Source of the DNA: a bacterium
Lineage (GTDB): Bacteria; Oederibacteriota; Muellerivitia; Muellerivitales; Muellerivitaceae
Direction of reading: 5' to 3'
Length of the DNA stretch: 64,000 nt
Assembly (NCBI GenBank): GCA_035549195.1
Contig: DASZRK010000002.1
Location: forward strand, 62,001-126,000
Positions 47,644 to 55,318 of this stretch are shown here, in pieces. The notes beneath the pieces were generated by a model. It had not been told where the DNA came from. It was given only the letters and a program-made list of their open reading frames with translations, and did no database searches. How positions within the stretch are numbered: the first letter of the stretch is position 1; each line of letters starts with the position of its first letter. Both the position numbers and the translations under genes were made by a program.

Positions 47644-49683
47644 TCATTTCAAGCCTCCGGTCATCCGGAAATGGTGGCTGAACTCAGTACTACGGACCAA
47701 TTGCGGGACCCACCCGCTTTGGACCGCCAGCTTTTCGAGGTGGGACCAATCCCGGTGCTGGAGGGCGGGGCCTTGGGCGTTCTTCTCCCCGCCGGAAGGC
47801 GCCTGGGAACGGGCCACGGAACCGACCAGCAGGCCCGGGCCCGTCCGACGGAACAGGTCCAAATGGGCGGCCACCACCCCATCGGAAGCATAGGAAAAAA
47901 GGGCCCCTTCCGACGAAACAACAACGAGGGCCGCCGGACCCAGGGACCCCAACAACCGCCGCAGCGGTTCCGGGTCCTCCCAATCATAGTCGATCACCTC
48001 CAAGGCGATTTCCAGGCCCCGCAAAGGCCCCCCGGCGGAACGGAGGGCGTCCAAGGCCCGGCTCCCGAAGGCGGGACCTTCCCTTTCCAGTTCCAGGACG
48101 TGGATCAGGACCTTCCGGTCCGACAGGAGTCGGCGCGGATCCCGGGACAGGAGGATCAGCGCGTTGAGGTTGTCGATCGCGGGCCCGCCCCCGATGTTGA
48201 TGAAGTGGAGGGGAACACCCGGATTTTCCGCCAGGGCCGGGGCCACCCCCTCGGCCTGTAAATGCGCCATGTCCCAGAGACGCAACCGCAGGGTCCGGGC
48301 CAATTCGGACGCCGCGATGCGGCGGTCGAACCATCCCCCCCAGCCCGGCTTTTGGTGTTCCGGGCCCAGTTTCATCAGATAGGTGCCCATGCCGCTCAGG
48401 AAGCTGCCCCGCGCGTCCCGGACCTCCCGGACCAGGGGCGACCCGGGCCAGAATTTCCCCATCGGTTCGATCACGGCGCGGGACAGGACCCGTTCCACGA
48501 TGCTCCGCTCCCGGCCCTTCGGCGGCGGATAGCCAAAGGAAGGGTGGGTGATATCGATGACCGGCAACTCATCCCCACCGTCCCTGGATGCGTAACAAAG
48601 ACCCGGGCGCCCTCCCTTGCCGGGGTTCCCGGCCGGGAACGGCCCCCGCGTGGACAACCGCCGCAGGATCCGGTAAGGGGCGGAACGGAAGGACCTTTCC
48701 AAGCGGCCGGCGGACGGGCGGGTGGCCGACCAGCGCATGACGGCCCAATAGGCCCGCTGAAGGATCCCCACGGTCCCGGGCCGGTGGGGCACCCGGTCGT
48801 TCAAGGCCCGCATCTTCCGGCCGAAGGTCTCCACCCATTTCCGGTTCAATTCCCGGCGGTGGGACGACCGGGTCAGGGCCAGGGAAAAGATCTGCGGATT
48901 GGTGTTGATCTCCCAGACACTGATCCGGCCCTCTGCGTCCACTCCATAGTCGACGCGCCCATAATCCACGCCGGCCAGGGCGAAAACGCGGCGCAGGAGG
49001 TCGGCATGGGGGTTCCGGGCGACATGGTCCCTTTCCTCCGCCAGCAACCCTTCCTCGAAAAGTCCCGCTTCCTTGACCTGCCAATGGGAATTGAAAAGCA
49101 CGCCCCGGGGGATCACCTCATCCCCGATGAGGAAGGCCGCGTATTTGGCATAGGCCCCGTCGGGACGTTGGGACCCCGCGTACTCGCAGGCGATCCATCC
49201 TTCCAGGTCCTTTCCCTGGGAACGCAGTTCCTCGATCCGCCGCTGGAGCGCCTCCGGGCCCTCCAACAACCCCGACCGGGCTCCATCATGGTCGTTGGCC
49301 ACGCGGAGGAAGACCGGGAACCGGACATCGGGAGGAGGGGGTTGCCACAGGGGCCAGGCCCGGTGACGGTTGATGCCTTCCGCTTGGAGCTTCCGGAGAA
49401 GTTCCAAGCGGCGCAGGGTCCGCCCAGGCTGGTTCAAGGTCACCCACCGCGCGGGATCCTCCTGCAAACGCTCCCACAGCTCCCCGGCTTGGGCCTCCTC
49501 GGCGGGGCTCAAACGCTCGATGTCGGTGAAAAGATAGACGCCCGGCGGTGGCTCGCCGGCGGAGCGCAAGAGCGGATGCCCATAGGGGACCGGTTTGAGG
49601 ATGTCCCGGTCCGGGGCTCCCGCCCCGGCCAGGTATTCGTCGATCGTATGGAGGCCGAAACGGGTGGCCAGGAAGTGGATCAT
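47644..49683 (-). CDS. Fusion of an ATP-grasp-like domain and a methyltransferase-like domain
   Basis: A 679-residue soluble protein. The N-terminal part (about 1-290) resembles an ATP-grasp ligase: FPVFLRVANDHDG, WIACEYAGSQRP and the metal-site motif VWEINTNPQIF, where Glu and Asn bind Mg-ATP in RimK-like enzymes. The C-terminal part (about 470-660) has a Rossmann glycine-rich motif LHFINIGGGPAIDNLN and VLIHVLELE, as in SAM-dependent methyltransferases. The middle (300-460) is Arg-rich. The fusion suggests activation of a carboxylate followed by methylation, but substrate and both activities are inferred. Its start overlaps the SnoaL-like gene by 4 bp. Confidence 0.65.
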   Translation of the reverse strand: MIHFLATRFGLHTIDEYLAGAGAPDRDILKPVPYGHPLLRSAGEPPPGVYLFTDIERLSPAEEAQAGELWERLQEDPARWVTLNQPGRTLRRLELLRKLQAEGINRHRAWPLWQPPPPDVRFPVFLRVANDHDGARSGLLEGPEALQRRIEELRSQGKDLEGWIACEYAGSQRPDGAYAKYAAFLIGDEVIPRGVLFNSHWQVKEAGLFEEGLLAEERDHVARNPHADLLRRVFALAGVDYGRVDYGVDAEGRISVWEINTNPQIFSLALTRSSHRRELNRKWVETFGRKMRALNDRVPHRPGTVGILQRAYWAVMRWSATRPSAGRLERSFRSAPYRILRRLSTRGPFPAGNPGKGGRPGLCYASRDGGDELPVIDITHPSFGYPPPKGRERSIVERVLSRAVIEPMGKFWPGSPLVREVRDARGSFLSGMGTYLMKLGPEHQKPGWGGWFDRRIAASELARTLRLRLWDMAHLQAEGVAPALAENPGVPLHFINIGGGPAIDNLNALILLSRDPRRLLSDRKVLIHVLELEREGPAFGSRALDALRSAGGPLRGLEIALEVIDYDWEDPEPLRRLLGSLGPAALVVVSSEGALFSYASDGVVAAHLDLFRRTGPGLLVGSVARSQAPSGGEKNAQGPALQHRDWSHLEKLAVQSGWVPQLVRSTEFSHHFRMTGGLK

Positions 49684-50093
49684 CGCAGGACGTTGGGCAC
49701 GCCCGGTAGCAGGGAAAAATGGCTATGGACGCAATGCCACCGATCCCCGCCCTTGAGGCGCAGGATCAACGTCGACCTGCCCGGCCTTTCGAACCGTCCC
49801 TGGTCGGGGGCGATGCCGGTGGAGGTCCAGGGAACGGCGATGGACAGGACCCCATGGGCGGCCTCCCCATGGACCCGCATGGCGTCCAATTGGAAAGTGA
49901 ACCCCTCGATATTGGGCCAGACCCTGGACCACTGCTCGGCCTCCAGGCCCCTCTGGCCGGCCACCGCATGGACCCGGCTTCCATATCCCAGGACATCGGG
50001 GTCGAAAAGTTCCCGCGCGGACGCGTAATCCTGTTTCCGGACGCAATCCTGGAACCGGACCAACCATTGTTCGGCGATATCCTTGGGGACCAT
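49680..50093 (-). CDS. SnoaL/NTF2-like protein
   Basis: A 137-residue protein with the alpha/beta cone fold: first helix IAEQWLVRFQDCVRKQDYASARELF, then DPDVLGYGSRVHAVAGQRGLEAEQW, and C-terminal strands WTSTGI, STLILRLKGGDRWHCVHSHFSL. Members act as isomerases, cyclases or ligand-binding proteins; DUF4440-type proteins are close. The ATGA overlap with the ATP-grasp/methyltransferase gene makes the two a single expression unit and suggests a shared substrate. Confidence 0.82.
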   Translation of the reverse strand: MVPKDIAEQWLVRFQDCVRKQDYASARELFDPDVLGYGSRVHAVAGQRGLEAEQWSRVWPNIEGFTFQLDAMRVHGEAAHGVLSIAVPWTSTGIAPDQGRFERPGRSTLILRLKGGDRWHCVHSHFSLLPGVPNVLR

Positions 50094-50221
50094 TGGGGCA
50101 TTTTATACAGGGACCGCGTTCGGCGGGAAAAATCCGGGTAAAGACGGGAAGCGGTGAAGGTCGAATGGTTCGATAAACCCACCACAAAGCCGCCCGCCCT
50201 GAGTTCATCGAAGGGTTAGCT

Positions 50222-50349
50222 CACAGGGGAAAGGACCCCCTGTGTACCCCATGAAAGGCCCTAGGGGCCCTGCCCCTATGAACCCCACGGTTCGAATCCC
50301 TATTACCACAAATAATTAAGCCCTCTCTCCCGAAGGAAGAGAGGGCTTT
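50222..50349. other. Structured repeat unit A (with terminator)
   Basis: Contents on the plus strand: perfect 8-bp hairpin CACAGGGG/CCCCTGTG (50222-50229 with 50237-50244); a second hairpin TAGGGG/CCCCTA (50262-50267 with 50273-50278); a block CACGGTTCGAATCCCTATTA then CCACAAATAATT; and an 11-bp terminator stem AAGCCCTCTCT (50318-50328 with 50338-50348). GGTTCGAATCC is T-arm-like, but no tRNA can be folded. It is repeated as unit B. Confidence 0.6.
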
Positions 50350-50392
50350 CGATAGACCAAACCCAGGGCGGTGAATGTCGAACCGCTTCGCT

Positions 50393-50521
50393 CACAGGGG
50401 AAAGGACCCCTGTGTACCCCTTTGAACGACATGGGGACCTACTGTTCCCCATACCCCTCACGGTTCGAATCCCTATTACCACAAATAATTAAGCCCTCTC
50501 TCCCGAAGGAAGAGAGGGCTT
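50393..50521. other. Structured repeat unit B (with terminator)
   Basis: It has the same CACAGGGG hairpin (50393-50400 with 50407-50414), a different second hairpin ATGGGGA/TCCCCAT (50431-50437 with 50446-50452), the same block from CACGGTTCGAATCCC, and an identical terminator stem (50491-50501 with 50511-50521). The second hairpin is conserved in position but not in sequence between A and B. The terminator also serves tRNA-Gln read from the other strand. Confidence 0.6.
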
Positions 50522-50524
50522 AAT

Positions 50525-50599
50525 TGGCTGGGGCGGTAGGATTCGAACCTACGAATGCCAGATCCAAAATCTGGTGACTTACCGCTTGTCGACGCCCCA
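50525..50599 (-). tRNA. tRNA-Gln (anticodon TTG)
   Basis: A full cloverleaf on the minus strand: acceptor stem TGGGGCG with CGCCCCA, discriminator G, and a gene-encoded CCA. The anticodon arm CCAGA-TTTTGGA-TCTGG gives anticodon TTG. The T arm is GTAGGTTCGAATCCTAC. The flanking gap 50094-50770 otherwise holds the two structured units and one AT-rich repeat. Confidence 0.95.
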
Positions 50600-50614
50600 A
50601 TGTCCGCAAAGCCG

Positions 50615-50648
50615 CGAATTTTGAATTTCGAATTCTTAATTTTTAGTT
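50615..50648. repeat. AT-rich AATTTTGAATT-type repeat
   Basis: GCGAATTTTGAATTTCGAAT then TCTTAATTTTTAG, a relative of the string at 40891, upstream of tRNA-Gln on its strand. It may contribute AT-rich promoter sequence. Confidence 0.55.
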
Positions 50649-50770
50649 AAAAACCCTAAAACCCATCGGCGGGCAGGTAATTTAATTCCCGCAACTTCCT
50701 TATGCAAGCGCCAATTATATGGTCAAAAGGGCGGTTGAGACCCGGCCCCGGCGCGTGATAGCCTGAAAAC

Positions 50771-50971
50771 ATGGAACAAGAACAGGAAACCCCCGAAAAG
50801 ATCACCCGGCTCCCTTCCCTCTTCGAGATCGGCAAGGGTCTCGCCAAGGGACAAAATTCGGAGACCGAGAAACTCTTCTACACCTGTCCCCAATGCGGCC
50901 ATGGGATGGTCACCAAAAAGTGCAAGATCGTCTGCTACCACTGCCATTACTTCATTGGCTGCGTCGAGTGA
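50771..50971 (+). CDS. Small zinc-ribbon protein (66 aa)
   Basis: A 66-residue protein with an acidic N-terminus (EQEQETPEKI), a linker, and a zinc ribbon near the C-terminus made of CPQCG and CYHC separated by about 13 residues. It could bind a nucleic acid or protein partner. Its 3' end overlaps the convergent hydrolase gene by 25 bp. It is the only plus-strand gene between the glutathione peroxidase gene and the end of the window. Confidence 0.7.
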   Translation: MEQEQETPEKITRLPSLFEIGKGLAKGQNSETEKLFYTCPQCGHGMVTKKCKIVCYHCHYFIGCVE

Positions 50972-51960
50972 CCCTTCTTTTTCTGCCCGCTCATTAGATC
51001 CTCTTCCGCCTTCGGGAAGCCGGCCTTCAGGTCCTTCAGGAACTCTTCCACCACCTTCTCATAGATCATCGGATAGAGCTTGTAGGTCTCCTCATGGCCT
51101 GCGTCGGGGATATAGATGAGCCGCTTTTGCCGGGACGTGGTGGCTTCGAAGAGTTTCCGGACCTCGTCCGACTTGGCCAGGTCGTCCTTCTCGCCCGTGA
51201 TATAGACCGTGGGGACCCCGTTCAATTGTTTCACCACCGGCAGCAGGTCCAGGTCGCTTTCCTTCAGGTCCAACCCCGTGTCCTGGTCATAGGCGGAAAG
51301 GACCTTTTGCAGGAACCCGGGAAAGGCCGCGAACTTGGCGCCCATGGTACGGCGGGAGACATAGGACTTGAGGTTGGCGAGGGGGCTGTCGGCAATGACC
51401 GATACGTTCGGCGTCCCAATGGCGGCGCGCAGGGCGCTGATGGCCCCCATGGAGAACCCGAAATAGACCAGGGGACCTTTCAACGAATGGCGGCTTTCCA
51501 AATAGGCCCGGGCCGCGGGGAAATCCTTGTATTCCAGGACGCCGCCGGCCAGGGGCGCGTCCCCGCTCTGCCCGCAGCCCCGCTGGTCGAAGATCAGGAC
51601 CTGGCATCCCAGCTTGTGGAGGAAAAGGGCCCGCGACAGCACCTGTTCCCGGTTCTTGAAGGCGCCGTGGGTCAGCAGAACCGTCGCCAGGACGTCCTTC
51701 TTCTTTTCGGCCGGGATCCACCAGGCCGCCAGGGGGATGCCGTCCGGGGTCCGGATCGTGACCGCCTCATAATGGGACATCCCATAGACCGCCGGGGTCT
51801 CGGTGACGGGCTTCTTGACCTTGGCCTTGGCCGCAATGGACTGGGCGACCTTGCCCGGCAGGACCCCATAAATGAAGTAAAGCCCGCCCAAAACCGCCAG
51901 GACCAGGACCGCCAGGGAGAGAAGCACCCAACGGTTTGGAGAGTTCCTCGTTTTAGCCAT
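50947..51960 (-). CDS. Membrane-anchored alpha/beta hydrolase
   Basis: A 337-residue protein with an N-terminal anchor (WVLLSLAVLVLAVLGGLYFIYG) and an external alpha/beta-hydrolase domain. The nucleophile is S170 in VYFGFSMGAISA; the acid is in VYITGEKDDLA and the His in YIPDAGHEE. The oxyanion-side motif is LLTHGAFKNRE. It resembles the YfhR/Bem46-like group, whose substrates are mostly unknown. It follows ispE by 10 bp, so the TPR, ispE and hydrolase genes likely form one operon. The C-terminus is basic. Confidence 0.88.
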   Translation of the reverse strand: MAKTRNSPNRWVLLSLAVLVLAVLGGLYFIYGVLPGKVAQSIAAKAKVKKPVTETPAVYGMSHYEAVTIRTPDGIPLAAWWIPAEKKKDVLATVLLTHGAFKNREQVLSRALFLHKLGCQVLIFDQRGCGQSGDAPLAGGVLEYKDFPAARAYLESRHSLKGPLVYFGFSMGAISALRAAIGTPNVSVIADSPLANLKSYVSRRTMGAKFAAFPGFLQKVLSAYDQDTGLDLKESDLDLLPVVKQLNGVPTVYITGEKDDLAKSDEVRKLFEATTSRQKRLIYIPDAGHEETYKLYPMIYEKVVEEFLKDLKAGFPKAEEDLMSGQKKKGHSTQPMK

Positions 51961-51969
51961 GTTCCACCC

Positions 51970-52860
51970 TCAAATGAATTGGACCCCATCGGGGACCGCT
52001 TGGACCGCCCAGACCTCCCAACCCCGGCCCTCGAGCGAACCGCGGATCCGCTCCGCATGGTCCGCGTTCTCCGCCACCCCGAAGACCGTCGGCCCGCTGC
52101 CGCTGACCAGGACCCCCAGGCTTCCCGCCTTCTCCAGCGCCTCCCGGACCTTTCCGATGAGGGGCAGGAGAAAAAGGGCCGCGGGCTCCAGGCCGTTGAA
52201 CAGGGCCCGGCCGATCCGGTCCGCTCTCCCGTCCGCGGCCACCTGCCGGAAAGCCCGGGCCTTCTCCCCGCCGGTGAACAACGCCTTTCCCGACCCGTAG
52301 ACCGAAGGCGTCGAAAGGCCCTCCGCGGGCTTGACCAGCACCAGGGACCAGGAGGCCGGAGAGTCCCAAGGTTCGATGATCTCGCCCCGGCCGGTCCCCA
52401 AGGCGGTGCCGCCCTTGAGGAAGAAGGCCACGTCGGAACCCAATTGGGCCGCCAGGGGTTGGAGCTTGGCCGGTCCCCACCCGGTCTTGAAAAGACGGTC
52501 CAGACCCAAAAGGGTCGCGGCCGCGTCGCTGGAACCGCCACCCAACCCCGCGGCCATGGGGATCCTCTTGGTGAGCCCGATCCGGACCCCCGGCTCCTTC
52601 CCCAGCGCCTCTTTCGCGAAAAGACGCGCCGCCCTCAGGACCAGGTTCGAATCGTCCGCCGGGAGCGTCGAGCCCTCGACCTCGAGACGGAGGCCGGAGC
52701 CGCCCTCCTCCATCCTCAGTTCGTCGTAAAGGGCGACGGCCTGGAACACCAGGGCCAGTTCATGGAAGCCGTCGGGACGCCGCCCCAGGACCTCCAGGAC
52801 CGGGTTGACCTTCGCGGGCGTCCGCAAGAACAGGTTCAGGCTCAAGAGAGAACACCCCAT
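51970..52860 (-). CDS. ispE: 4-diphosphocytidyl-2-C-methyl-D-erythritol kinase
   Basis: A GHMP-family kinase of the non-mevalonate isoprenoid pathway, 296 residues. Seen: the N-terminal substrate region TPAKVNPVLEVLGRRPDGFHEL with the usual Lys and Asn, the ATP-binding PMAAGLGGGSSDAAA, and the C-terminal VSGSGPTVFGV. The ATG at 52860 begins three bases after the edge of a palindromic repeat, so the ribosome site is poor; a TTG slightly downstream (LSLNLFLR) may be the original start. Confidence 0.93.
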   Translation of the reverse strand: MGCSLLSLNLFLRTPAKVNPVLEVLGRRPDGFHELALVFQAVALYDELRMEEGGSGLRLEVEGSTLPADDSNLVLRAARLFAKEALGKEPGVRIGLTKRIPMAAGLGGGSSDAAATLLGLDRLFKTGWGPAKLQPLAAQLGSDVAFFLKGGTALGTGRGEIIEPWDSPASWSLVLVKPAEGLSTPSVYGSGKALFTGGEKARAFRQVAADGRADRIGRALFNGLEPAALFLLPLIGKVREALEKAGSLGVLVSGSGPTVFGVAENADHAERIRGSLEGRGWEVWAVQAVPDGVQFI

Positions 52861-52861
52861 T

Positions 52862-53024
52862 CACCGCCAAGGCGCCAAGACGCCAAGAAGGACCGAATGA
52901 AAATTCCCGGGAAAAGAACGTCCGGATCAGGGAAAAAAGACCCTTGGAAAACATCCCTTCGGGCCTCCGGGTCCCGCTTTTCGATCTTTTCTAAGATCTT
53001 CTTGGCGTCTTGGCGTCTTGGCGG
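52862..53024. repeat. Palindromic CGCCAAGA-type repeat
   Basis: Left arm CACCGCCAAGGCGCCAAGAC then GCCAAGAAG; right arm TTCTTGGCGTCTTGGCGTCT then TGGCGGT. It fills the gap between the TPR gene stop and the ispE start. Confidence 0.87.
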
Positions 53025-53042
53025 TAAAGGATCTTTTGGCAT

Positions 53043-54776
53043 TCAAAGACCCGAAGTGGAATTCTCTTGGATCTTCAGGGAGAAGTCCTTGTTGGCGGGG
53101 TCCAGCGCGGAGGCCTTCTTCCACTGCGCCACCGCCTGCCGCTTCTGCCCCTGCTTGAGGTAGACCTGGGCCAGGTGGTCGAAGATGACCGCATCGTCCT
53201 TTTGGGAGGTCTTGAGGAGTTGGACGGCCTTCTCCAGGCTGGCCTGGGCCTGGGGGTATTCGCCCCGCTTGAATTGGACCCAGCCCATGCTGTCCAGGTA
53301 ATAGGGGTTCTCCGGTTCGAGCTTGAGGGCGCTTTCCATGTAACGCTTAGCCTCGTCCAGGCGGATGCCCTTGTCGGCGAAGGAGTAACCGATGTAGTTA
53401 TCGACCTCGGCGTTCTCGGGCTGGATCTCCAGGACCTGTTTCATGGAGGCGATGGAGTCGTCGAAATGGCCCTGCTTGTCCAGGACCACGCCCTGGTTGA
53501 AATAGGCCTGGGCCAGGGAGCCGATGTTGAATTCGGGCGCCTGCTTGTCCCGGTAATTCTTCTCGATCTTGATCACCCGCCGGTATTGTTCCAGGGCCTC
53601 GGGATACTTCTCCGCCTCGTGGTAGAGCATCCCCTGGACCAGGAGCAGGTCCGGATGGTCCGGTACGGCCTTCAGACCCTCTTCCACGGTCTTTTGGGCC
53701 AGGTCGGCCTTCTTCTCCCGGTCATAAAGGAGGGCCAGGCGCACCCAGGCATCCAGGGATTTATCATCGTTCTTCAGGATCTCCTGGAGCTGGAGCTCCG
53801 AATCGGCGAAGTCCTTCATCTCCTCATAGGCGGCCGCCAGGCGGTAGCGGATGAGGGCCTCGGTCGGTTTCTTTTCCAGTATTTTTTGGAAGACCTGGAC
53901 GGCCTCGGGATAACGCTGGAGGCGGAAATAGCACAGGCCGATGTAGTCGTTGACCCCCACATCCTCCGGTTTCAGGGAGGAATAACGCTGGAAAGCCTCC
54001 AGGGCCTTCCCATCCTCCTTCTGGTTGTAATAGAGCTGTCCCATGGCCAGGTAAGGCTGGGGGTTCTCCGGGTCCTTCTCCGCCAGGGCCTGGTAGATGG
54101 TGATGGCTTGCTGGGGTTTCTGGTCCAGTTCATAGACCAGGCCCAGGGAGGAATAGGCGCGGGCGTCCTTGGCGTCCAGGTCGATGGCCTTCTTGAAGGC
54201 CTCCTCGGCCTTCACCACCTGGTTGGAGCGGGTATAGATGAGGCCCATGTTGTAATAGACGGCCTCTTCCTTGGGATGGTCGGCCAGGATCTTGACGTAT
54301 TGCTGGATGGCGTCCTCGTAGCGGTTCTGTCCGGCCAGCACCCCCGCCAAGTAATAGCGGGCCTCCAGGTCCTGGGGATCGATCCTCAGGATCTCCTCGT
54401 ACTCATGCTGGGCCTTGCCGTACTCGCCCTGCGACCCCAAGAGGCCCGCCAGCATCATGCGCGGTTCGATCTTCTCGGGGGAGATCTCGATGGACTTGCG
54501 CAGTTCCTCCACGCTCTTGTACTCCAGGCCCTCCACGTAATAGTGGTAGGCCAGGCGGTCATGGATGGAGGCCGACCTGGGGTCGTAGCGGATGGCCTGC
54601 TGGAACTCGACCAGGGACCGCTCCACGTCGCCGGTGCGCTGGGCATAGATCCCGTTGAGGTAATGCCAATAGGACCGGGGGTCGTTGGCCAGGCGGTCGC
54701 CGTCCACGTCCGCCCAAAGGGCGGTGACGAGGGAAAGGAAGGACAAGGCGAGGAAAAGCGGTTTCGGGGTTCGCAT
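53043..54776 (-). CDS. Exported TPR-repeat protein
   Basis: A 577-residue protein with a signal peptide (KPLFLALSFLSLVTALWA) and about 14 tetratricopeptide repeats through the rest of the chain, for example RSLVEFQQAIRYDPRSASIH, KAEEAFKKAIDLDAKDARAY, EALEQYRRVIKIEKNY and EAKRYMESALKLEPENPYYL. Such repeat solenoids scaffold envelope complexes. In several bacteria a similar TPR gene precedes ispE. The cyclic-nucleotide-binding gene lies 11 bp upstream and may be co-transcribed. Confidence 0.88.
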   Translation of the reverse strand: MRTPKPLFLALSFLSLVTALWADVDGDRLANDPRSYWHYLNGIYAQRTGDVERSLVEFQQAIRYDPRSASIHDRLAYHYYVEGLEYKSVEELRKSIEISPEKIEPRMMLAGLLGSQGEYGKAQHEYEEILRIDPQDLEARYYLAGVLAGQNRYEDAIQQYVKILADHPKEEAVYYNMGLIYTRSNQVVKAEEAFKKAIDLDAKDARAYSSLGLVYELDQKPQQAITIYQALAEKDPENPQPYLAMGQLYYNQKEDGKALEAFQRYSSLKPEDVGVNDYIGLCYFRLQRYPEAVQVFQKILEKKPTEALIRYRLAAAYEEMKDFADSELQLQEILKNDDKSLDAWVRLALLYDREKKADLAQKTVEEGLKAVPDHPDLLLVQGMLYHEAEKYPEALEQYRRVIKIEKNYRDKQAPEFNIGSLAQAYFNQGVVLDKQGHFDDSIASMKQVLEIQPENAEVDNYIGYSFADKGIRLDEAKRYMESALKLEPENPYYLDSMGWVQFKRGEYPQAQASLEKAVQLLKTSQKDDAVIFDHLAQVYLKQGQKRQAVAQWKKASALDPANKDFSLKIQENSTSGL

Positions 54777-54787
54777 GGGATCGTCTT

Positions 54788-55240
54788 TCAGACTTGTTTG
54801 ATGGACTCGTTGGCCTTGCGGAGCCGTTCGTTGGCCGTGCGCAGGAAGACCAGCAGGATCTTCAGGGCGATATCGGGGTGCTTCTCCAAAAGGGTCGTGA
54901 AGGCCTTCTTGGTCATGACCAGGAGGCTCGAGTCCTCGGCGACCCGGGCGGTGGCGGTCCGGGGACGGTTGTCGATGAGGGACATCTCCCCCAGGAACTC
55001 GCCCTCCTTCAGGCTCGCCAACACGATCTCCTCGTTCCCCTTCCCCTTCTTGGTGATGTTCACCGTGCCCTTGCGGATGACGTAGAGGATCTCCCCCGTC
55101 ATGCCTTCCACGAAAAGGGTGGCGTTGCGGGTATAGACCTTCTCGAAGAAGAGGGTCGACACGCTGGCCAGTTCGGAAGGGCCCAGTTCCTTGAACAAGG
55201 GGATGCCCTTGAGCGAATCGACGTCGAGCTGTCCGGCCAT
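54788..55240 (-). CDS. Cyclic-nucleotide-binding-domain protein
   Basis: Start ATG 55240; upstream frame sequence is unrelated. The 150-residue protein is a single cNMP-type beta roll: GIPLFKELGPSELASVSTLFF, LFVEGMTGEILYVIRKGTVNI and the phosphate-binding-cassette-like FLGEMSLIDNRPRTATARVAED. The Glu and Arg expected for cyclic nucleotide contact are present (GEMSL and RTATA). It has no DNA-binding domain, so it should act through protein contacts. The C-terminal helix is basic. Confidence 0.88.
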   Translation of the reverse strand: MAGQLDVDSLKGIPLFKELGPSELASVSTLFFEKVYTRNATLFVEGMTGEILYVIRKGTVNITKKGKGNEEIVLASLKEGEFLGEMSLIDNRPRTATARVAEDSSLLVMTKKAFTTLLEKHPDIALKILLVFLRTANERLRKANESIKQV

Positions 55241-55318
55241 GGTTCCCCTTTTCCCCTGGTTTTGACGCGCATTATACATCCGGGGGGTCCGCAAAAAGCC
55301 CGTGTCCGAGGAAAAGGA

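Noticed and set aside
50222-50521. tRNA-Sec, tmRNA or another long tRNA for the units with GGTTCGAATCC
   Set aside because: The T stem would have two mismatches out of five pairs, and no 5' acceptor strand complementary to the 3' end could be found. They are listed as structured elements instead.
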